DNA from: Brenneria nigrifluens DSM 30175 = ATCC 13028
Lineage (GTDB): Bacteria > Pseudomonadota > Gammaproteobacteria > Enterobacterales > Enterobacteriaceae
Direction of reading: 5' to 3'
NCBI RefSeq assembly: GCF_005484965.1
Contig: NZ_CP034036.1
Span: forward strand, 4,092,001 to 4,156,000
DNA length: 64,000 nt
The notes beneath the pieces are model-generated. The model was not told where the DNA came from and searched no databases. It worked only from the letters and a program-made list of their open reading frames with translations. A program made the translations under genes and the position numbers. This document shows, piece after piece, positions 59,341 to 64,000 of this stretch. Every line of letters starts with the position of its first letter. Within the stretch, counting starts at the first letter, position 1.

Positions 59341-61106
59341 CAGTCATTCTCCTCTGTTGCAGCCACGTCACGCTGCAGCTCGCGCAGACGACGCATAACC
59401 CGCATAAGGCGCATCAGCTTGACGGCGTGAATGTCGTCAAGCAGCGGTAAGTCAGCAGCTCTCTCCGATCCGATTAACACATCACCCAGTGAACAACCGT
59501 CATGGTCGGTGTTGTCGGCGCCGGCAAGAGAGAGCAGAAAAACAGTAAAAGGGGAAGGTTGTTCAATACGCCCGGCCGCCAGATGCCGAGCGGCCAGCGC
59601 ATAGCCGGCCGCGTACAATCCGGATCTGTCAGCCTTAATTTCAGTTTCGCACCCCGCGACTTCGGCCAGTTCGAAAACCAGACGGAACGTCATTACCTGC
59701 AGATGTTCAATATCATCCTGCAGTGTTGGAATGGGCCAGATGGCTCCAACCGGTTCCAGACCTACATCAGCAAAAGCTACGTCAGAATTAACGGTATTTT
59801 CCTGTTGTGCTCCAGTTGTCATCTGACTAGCCGCATCGGGCTGAACCAACGTCTCCACTGATGATTCACCGTTAAAGCTTTCAGATGCAGAGGGATTTTC
59901 GATATCACCGGACAGTACCGATAATGCACCATATAAATCGGGCTGGGTTTCTACACGTGGATTATCGAAGGAGGGGGTGGATTTGCCCTCAGGTCCGTCT
60001 TCCGTAGTGTCAGTCGGCTCGTTGTCTGAATCAAATAGCGCGCTGGCCAGCGTGGCAGGAGCATTCAAGTCATCCTCTTGTTCTGGGGCAGATGGAAGTA
60101 ACTCAATACCATCTTCCTGCAAGTATTCACTTGACGGCAAAAGACTATCATTTACTGTAGGTTGTACAGGGAGTTGCGTCGGCGCCCCCAGATGCATACG
60201 ACGATTTTGTTCTTTGGGATCGAGTTCAAGTAGCCACCGGTCATAGTTGAGAGAGGGATGTGGCAATGCTTTCAGGAGAGTACCGATCAATTCATCACGG
60301 AACATATCCAGTGAATACACCTCTGGATCATCGAAATGACGGCAAACGTCACCAAACACTTCATCAAAGGTGCTTAATGCAGAAACATCATTGGCGAACA
60401 ACTTCCAAGTTTTTTCTGAGTCTCGACGCAAGGAAAGTAACGACCTGATTTGTGGCGCCCCCAACCCAGACTTAAGCAGAACAGGCATAAAAGGATAAAG
60501 ATATTTCACCGCATCCTCCATGCGACTTATGCTGGAGTTATGCACTGGATACCCTTCATCTGCCAGCAGGGATGAAAGCTCTCTTAGCGTGACAGGTCTT
60601 GATAATAGTTCCTCATATATTGCCCGTGCTGCTTTTATACCAAACGCTTTTTCGATAAAGCTCAAATCGCCACGTTTATCGTTTTCGGCTAGGTGTCCAA
60701 TGAGGCATGACAGACGGCCCGGCCATGGTTTGAAAACACAGAGGATACGATAAAACCGCTCGTCCCCGGTTTCTTGCCACAGTTCAGATAGGATTTGGTA
60801 GCGGGTGTTGCCACCATCACTGAACATATACGTGGGTGAATCAGATTCTGGGTCTCGGGTAACTTTGGGCACAGTATCCAGCCCTCTGGCTAGGATAGAG
60901 GCTTTGATTTCCTTATATTTAGGGTTAGGGCCAGTCCGAGGGTTATCAGGGTTGGGCGTCAGTTCGTCTAAAGTCAGCACCATCGGTATTTCATTAACAG
61001 AGATCGGTGTGACAGCTGTTGTTTCAGGATGGGTACCCAACGCGGTTTTACCCTGTTGCAATAATGCGCTGCTCAGATCGAGTACCTTGTTTTTTGAACG
61101 CGCCAT
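59340..61106 (-). CDS. parB: ParB-family ICE partition protein (TIGR03764)
   Basis: 588 residues. ParB/Srx-like domain (TLDELTPNPDNPRTGPNPKYKEIKASI, about 40-130, with the GGNTRYQIL loop), an HTH region (TLRELSSLLADEGYPVHNSSISRM), then a long acidic, low-complexity linker (about 310-450) and a C-terminal helical end. I prefer ATG 61106 for Shine-Dalgarno spacing; ATG 61112 overlaps the dnaB stop. Longer than chromosomal ParB; acts with the ICE ParA in stability. Confidence 0.88.
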   Translation of the reverse strand: MARSKNKVLDLSSALLQQGKTALGTHPETTAVTPISVNEIPMVLTLDELTPNPDNPRTGPNPKYKEIKASILARGLDTVPKVTRDPESDSPTYMFSDGGNTRYQILSELWQETGDERFYRILCVFKPWPGRLSCLIGHLAENDKRGDLSFIEKAFGIKAARAIYEELLSRPVTLRELSSLLADEGYPVHNSSISRMEDAVKYLYPFMPVLLKSGLGAPQIRSLLSLRRDSEKTWKLFANDVSALSTFDEVFGDVCRHFDDPEVYSLDMFRDELIGTLLKALPHPSLNYDRWLLELDPKEQNRRMHLGAPTQLPVQPTVNDSLLPSSEYLQEDGIELLPSAPEQEDDLNAPATLASALFDSDNEPTDTTEDGPEGKSTPSFDNPRVETQPDLYGALSVLSGDIENPSASESFNGESSVETLVQPDAASQMTTGAQQENTVNSDVAFADVGLEPVGAIWPIPTLQDDIEHLQVMTFRLVFELAEVAGCETEIKADRSGLYAAGYALAARHLAAGRIEQPSPFTVFLLSLAGADNTDHDGCSLGDVLIGSERAADLPLLDDIHAVKLMRLMRVMRRLRELQRDVAATEEND

Positions 61107-61108
61107 GC

Positions 61109-62473
61109 TCATGCCCTCCCTGCGCCAACATATTGCCCGTCAGGAAGATCGCTGAAAGCGGTATATTGCCCTTCAAACTTAACGCGGATGGTGCCTGTAG
61201 CTCCCTGGCGCTGTTTGCCAATGATGATTTCGGCAATACCCATATCCTGCGTATCGGCGTTATACACCTCGTCGCGGTAAACAAAAGCAATGACGTCAGC
61301 ATCCTGCTCCAGCGCGCCAGAATCACGAAGGTCGCCGTTAAATGGACGTTTATCCGCTCGGCTCTCCAATTGACGGTTCAGTTGAGACAACGCTACCACC
61401 GGGCAGTCCAGCTCTTTGGCCAGCGCTTTAAGACTGCGTGAAATTTCAGAGATTTCCTGCGTACGGTTTTCCTGACCTGGGCAACGCATCAGTTGCAGAT
61501 AGTCCACCATGATGAGGCCCGGCCTGCCATAAAGGCGGGTATAGCGTCGTGCGCGTGAACGCAGCAAGGCCGGCGTCTGGTAGCTTTCATCATCAATGAT
61601 TAAGCGATCTTCCCAGGGCGTCATTTCCGCGACAGCCTGGCTGATCCGCGCCCAGTCTTCATCATCCAGTTGACCACTGCGCAGCCGCGCTAACGCTACC
61701 CGTCCCAGCATCGAAACAAGTCGTTGCAGCAACTGCGCTCTCGGCATCTCAAGGCTAAAACAAAATGCCGGCTTACTGGAGTCTCGAAGTGCGCCGGCGC
61801 AGAATGAGAGACCCAGAGAGGTTTTCCCCATGGAAGGACGTGCAGCGAGTAAAATGAGGTCGCCCCCCTGCAAGCCACAGGTAATCGCATCCAGTCTGGC
61901 GAAACCGGTCGGCGTTCCGGTAATGCCATTACCACCGTTAACCATTTCCAGATGACTGGCCAGCGATTCAAGACCGGCAATCAGACTCACATTTTGCTGT
62001 GTTTGTGTCTGTTCTGACAGTTGGAACAATTGCTGTTCCGCCCGTTCGGTCAGTACGGCCGCATCGGCACGGGAAACTACTGCTTCGGCGCTTAATTCAC
62101 GCCCTAATTGGAGAAGTCCACGCAGCCTGCTGCGCTCAGCAACAATATTGGCATAGGCAACAATGTTGGCCGCACTCGGCGTGTTTTTCGCCATTTCAGC
62201 CAGATAGGCAAATCCACCAACCGATTCAAGAGCTGTGTTTTGCTCCAACGAATCGGATAAAGTAATCAGATCGATTGGCTGCTGGCTGGCCATAAGTTGC
62301 ACCATCGCCTGAAAAATCCGGCGGTGTGCCGGCAGATAAAAATCGGTATCCCGGATCAGCGGCAGCACATCATCCCAGCGACCGTTATCCAGCATCAACC
62401 CGCCGATCACAGCTTGCTCGGCATCAGCGGAATAAGGTACGTTTACGGTTTGTTCTAACACGGTTCTGCTCAT
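61109..62473 (-). CDS. dnaB: DnaB-like replicative helicase of the ICE
   Basis: 454 residues. N-terminal DnaB domain (SADAEQAVIGGLMLD), Walker A AARPSMGKTSLG (about 205), Walker B LIMVDYLQLM (about 315), and the arginine-finger-containing ESRADKRPFNGDLRDSGALEQDAD. Likely loads on ICE replication forks as a paralogue of the host enzyme. GGAGG upstream. Confidence 0.95.
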   Translation of the reverse strand: MSRTVLEQTVNVPYSADAEQAVIGGLMLDNGRWDDVLPLIRDTDFYLPAHRRIFQAMVQLMASQQPIDLITLSDSLEQNTALESVGGFAYLAEMAKNTPSAANIVAYANIVAERSRLRGLLQLGRELSAEAVVSRADAAVLTERAEQQLFQLSEQTQTQQNVSLIAGLESLASHLEMVNGGNGITGTPTGFARLDAITCGLQGGDLILLAARPSMGKTSLGLSFCAGALRDSSKPAFCFSLEMPRAQLLQRLVSMLGRVALARLRSGQLDDEDWARISQAVAEMTPWEDRLIIDDESYQTPALLRSRARRYTRLYGRPGLIMVDYLQLMRCPGQENRTQEISEISRSLKALAKELDCPVVALSQLNRQLESRADKRPFNGDLRDSGALEQDADVIAFVYRDEVYNADTQDMGIAEIIIGKQRQGATGTIRVKFEGQYTAFSDLPDGQYVGAGRA

Positions 62474-62850
62474 GCCAGCACCTCCCGCAACGCACTTTCC
62501 AGCACTTCACGCAGGCGTGGTGATGCGACCAGAATCAGAGGCTTCGTATCATAAATTGCCCTCCTTCCCCCCCAGCCACTCTCAAGCAACGGCATACCTG
62601 GAGGTACTTGCGTCCCCAGGGCCATATCGCGTAATTCTTTCTCATCACAGAGATTATGAAATTCGATGCGCGCCGGCTTATCATCCCACTGACTCGCTTT
62701 GCTAATTTTCCACTCCTCGGACAGCCGCTCGTAAATCCTCTCTTTCGCTGTTTCCCTATCCGGCGCATCGACGAAAACATAAACTTCTTCCTGGAATTTA
62801 CAGGTGTTAATTGAATAAGCGACAGCCCGCCAAATTAGATTCCGAGTCAT
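62470..62850 (-). CDS. Conserved ICE protein between parA and dnaB (126 aa)
   Basis: 126 residues, no recognised domain; opens MTRNLIWRAVAYSINTCKF and has a beta-rich N-half and a basic C-terminal helix. Overlaps parA and dnaB by four bases each, so it belongs to the partition operon. Confidence 0.7.
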   Translation of the reverse strand: MTRNLIWRAVAYSINTCKFQEEVYVFVDAPDRETAKERIYERLSEEWKISKASQWDDKPARIEFHNLCDEKELRDMALGTQVPPGMPLLESGWGGRRAIYDTKPLILVASPRLREVLESALREVLA

Positions 62851-63767
62851 ACGCGAACCTCCCTGGAGAGAACGTCGTCAAATTGTTCTTTCCACTGCGG
62901 AAACAACTCGCAGGCCAAACTATGCATAGTGACGGCGGCAGCCTGAGTGGATGTGCGAGTCGTCGTTCTTTCAAGACGGTGAACCGGCTGACCACAGGCA
63001 TGGCCCATTTTGTAGATTTCTAATTTGGGAATAAGTGTATCGAGGAGAGATACGTTGAATTGATCTGCACGAGTGTATAGGCCGTTGGCGATAATGTTGT
63101 TCAGGCTTTCCAGCGTTTGCTGGTCAAGGTTCGTGAACTCCATGCAGTTTGTCAGAATACGAATGTGTGGCAACAAAATACCGTAGCAAGTCAACGGTAA
63201 TAGCCCTTCCATCAATCCCAACGTACCACGCAGGAACTCACGAGTGTCCGGCAGTATAGGTTTAATCACTCCGACGGCAAATTCAGTGCTGGCCAGCAAT
63301 ATGAGTTCTAACATCACTGAAGCCGCACCTTTAGAATCGATGATAATGACGTCATAGCCCTGAAACAGAGGATGCTGCAGCACATTGCGCAGACGCATGC
63401 GACCATCAGGCGCGTGAAGCATGGCAGAAGACAGGCGGTCATGCGGATCGTTAGAGACAATAATGTCCAGATTTGGGATAACAGACCGTGAAACGATATA
63501 CTCAGGCTGATTGAGATCGACTGACTTCATCAACAATTCGTACAGGCCGCTGGGCGCCTCGTATTCCAGGGCGAATATACTACTTGCTGTAGGTTGAGAG
63601 TGATCACCATCAATGAGGAGAGTCTTTTTGCCCGCATCCGCCAGAAAACCGGCGAGGTTGGCACTTTGTGTCGATTTTCCTTCGCCGCCTTTGGTTGAGA
63701 CCATAGGGACGATTTGCGGCCGGGTACTGACGGAAGCTTCAGTGGCTTTAGTAACGATATTTTCCAT
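62847..63767 (-). CDS. parA: ParA-family partition ATPase (Soj-like)
   Basis: 306 residues. Deviant Walker A STKGGEGKSTQSANLAGF (about 24-41), Walker B-type VIIIDSKG (about 138), and an N-terminal extension. First ICE gene next to the attachment site, as soj in PAPI-1, where it helps maintain the excised circle. The start codon directly abuts a compound palindrome. Confidence 0.92.
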   Translation of the reverse strand: MENIVTKATEASVSTRPQIVPMVSTKGGEGKSTQSANLAGFLADAGKKTLLIDGDHSQPTASSIFALEYEAPSGLYELLMKSVDLNQPEYIVSRSVIPNLDIIVSNDPHDRLSSAMLHAPDGRMRLRNVLQHPLFQGYDVIIIDSKGAASVMLELILLASTEFAVGVIKPILPDTREFLRGTLGLMEGLLPLTCYGILLPHIRILTNCMEFTNLDQQTLESLNNIIANGLYTRADQFNVSLLDTLIPKLEIYKMGHACGQPVHRLERTTTRTSTQAAAVTMHSLACELFPQWKEQFDDVLSREVRV

Positions 63768-63768
63768 G

Positions 63769-63800
63769 TGTACACTCGAATAAATTATTCGATGCGTACA
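63769..63800. promoter_or_regulatory. Compound palindrome at the parA start
   Basis: Inner palindrome CGAATAA-A-TTATTCG (63777-63791) is enclosed by TGTAC (63769-63773) and GTACA (63796-63800). It lies directly upstream of the parA start and covers the place of its Shine-Dalgarno, so it can act as an operator or an RNA switch. Confidence 0.6.
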
Positions 63801-63849
63801 GGGTCTACGGTACTCTACACACTGCGATATATTAACTTGCTTACAAAGA

Positions 63850-63899
63850 GAGGATTGAAAATCCTCGTGTCCTTGGTTCGATTCCGAGTCCGGGCACCA
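63850..63899 (+). other. Right attachment site: 3' end of tRNA-Phe
   Basis: Fifty bases run from the anticodon stem (GAGGA-TTGAAAA-TCCTC, anticodon GAA) through the variable loop and T-arm to CCA. Bases before 63850 do not continue a tRNA, so this is the duplicated end of a tRNA-Phe gene, as at SPI-7 insertion sites. ICE DNA lies to the left, chromosome to the right. Confidence 0.9.
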
Positions 63900-64000
63900 C
63901 CTTTCCTTTTTTATGCCTCCTTACAAATCCCTATGTGCATGTAATTCAATAAGTTGGCGTAAAAATCTTTCCCGATGCGTTTTGATTTATCCCTTCGTAT

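Noticed and set aside
63775..63899. Complete tRNA gene at the right end
   Set aside because: Only the last 50 bases fit tRNA-Phe; the acceptor 5' side and D-arm are missing.

Overview
The window is most of a large integrative and conjugative element (ICE) of the SPI-7 / PFGI-1 / PAPI-1 type in a gammaproteobacterium, very probably an Enterobacterales host. The evidence is a complete set of conserved ICE transfer genes (families TIGR03743-TIGR03765, RAQPRD, PilL, TraD, VirB4-type ATPase, TraG), a parA-dnaB-parB-DUF2786-DUF2857-STY4528 replication/partition operon, topB, ssb, and the last 50 bases of a tRNA-Phe gene at 63850-63899, the usual attachment site of SPI-7-like elements. About 100 bases of chromosome lie beyond it. 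The anticodon stem of that tRNA-Phe end differs from E. coli by a compensated pair; this and the insertion sequence types do not fix the genus. The end-proximal integrase and the relaxase are not seen and probably lie beyond the left edge.

Almost all ICE genes are on the minus strand, read from right to left. 63.8-50.8 kb: partition, replication and DNA processing (parA, dnaB-like, parB, DUF2786, DUF2857, STY4528-family replication protein, TIGR03761, lipoprotein, topB), with an inserted HEPN-type Abi gene flanked by copies of a repeat. 50.5-48.5 kb: a structured RNA, DUF3577, ssb and a DUF4160/DUF2442 pair. 48.4-23.2 kb: the conjugation operon (pilL to traD, RAQPRD to the VirB4 ATPase, TIGR03757 to traG), interrupted by cargo: a DUF7000-like gene (40.8 kb), and an IS1202/ISNCY-like element with an OLD-like ATPase/TOPRIM gene (28.1-31.7 kb). 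22.6-9.4 kb: an IS66-family element, still bounded by an 8-bp target duplication, whose middle has been replaced by a 12-kb defence cargo (HTH, AAA ATPase, PglZ, DUF1156 methylase, 168-aa protein, SNF2 helicase). 9.3-5.5 kb: a low-GC membrane protein, a tyrosine recombinase, and a phage-P4-like immunity region with a Ner-like regulator. 5.4-0 kb: an accessory operon with ardC, a CbtA-like toxin, DUF3085, DUF1281-like and unknown genes.

The most interesting signals are non-coding. A roughly 205-nt element occurs three times (5.2, 8.0 and 50.4 kb), always on the minus strand with its own sigma70-like promoter; compensatory changes support several helices including two tandem pseudoknots with UUCG-type hairpins. 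Second, eight genes, including DUF3577, ardC and DUF3085, share a short leader of fixed architecture but variable sequence: two interleaved inverted repeats form an H-type pseudoknot, and its last strand can also pair with the Shine-Dalgarno region. Together they look like a dedicated RNA-based control system for ICE genes that act on entry into a new cell. Other points are four palindromic iterons inside the replication gene, a compound palindrome abutting the parA start, and a 184-bp tandem repeat array next to the Abi gene.
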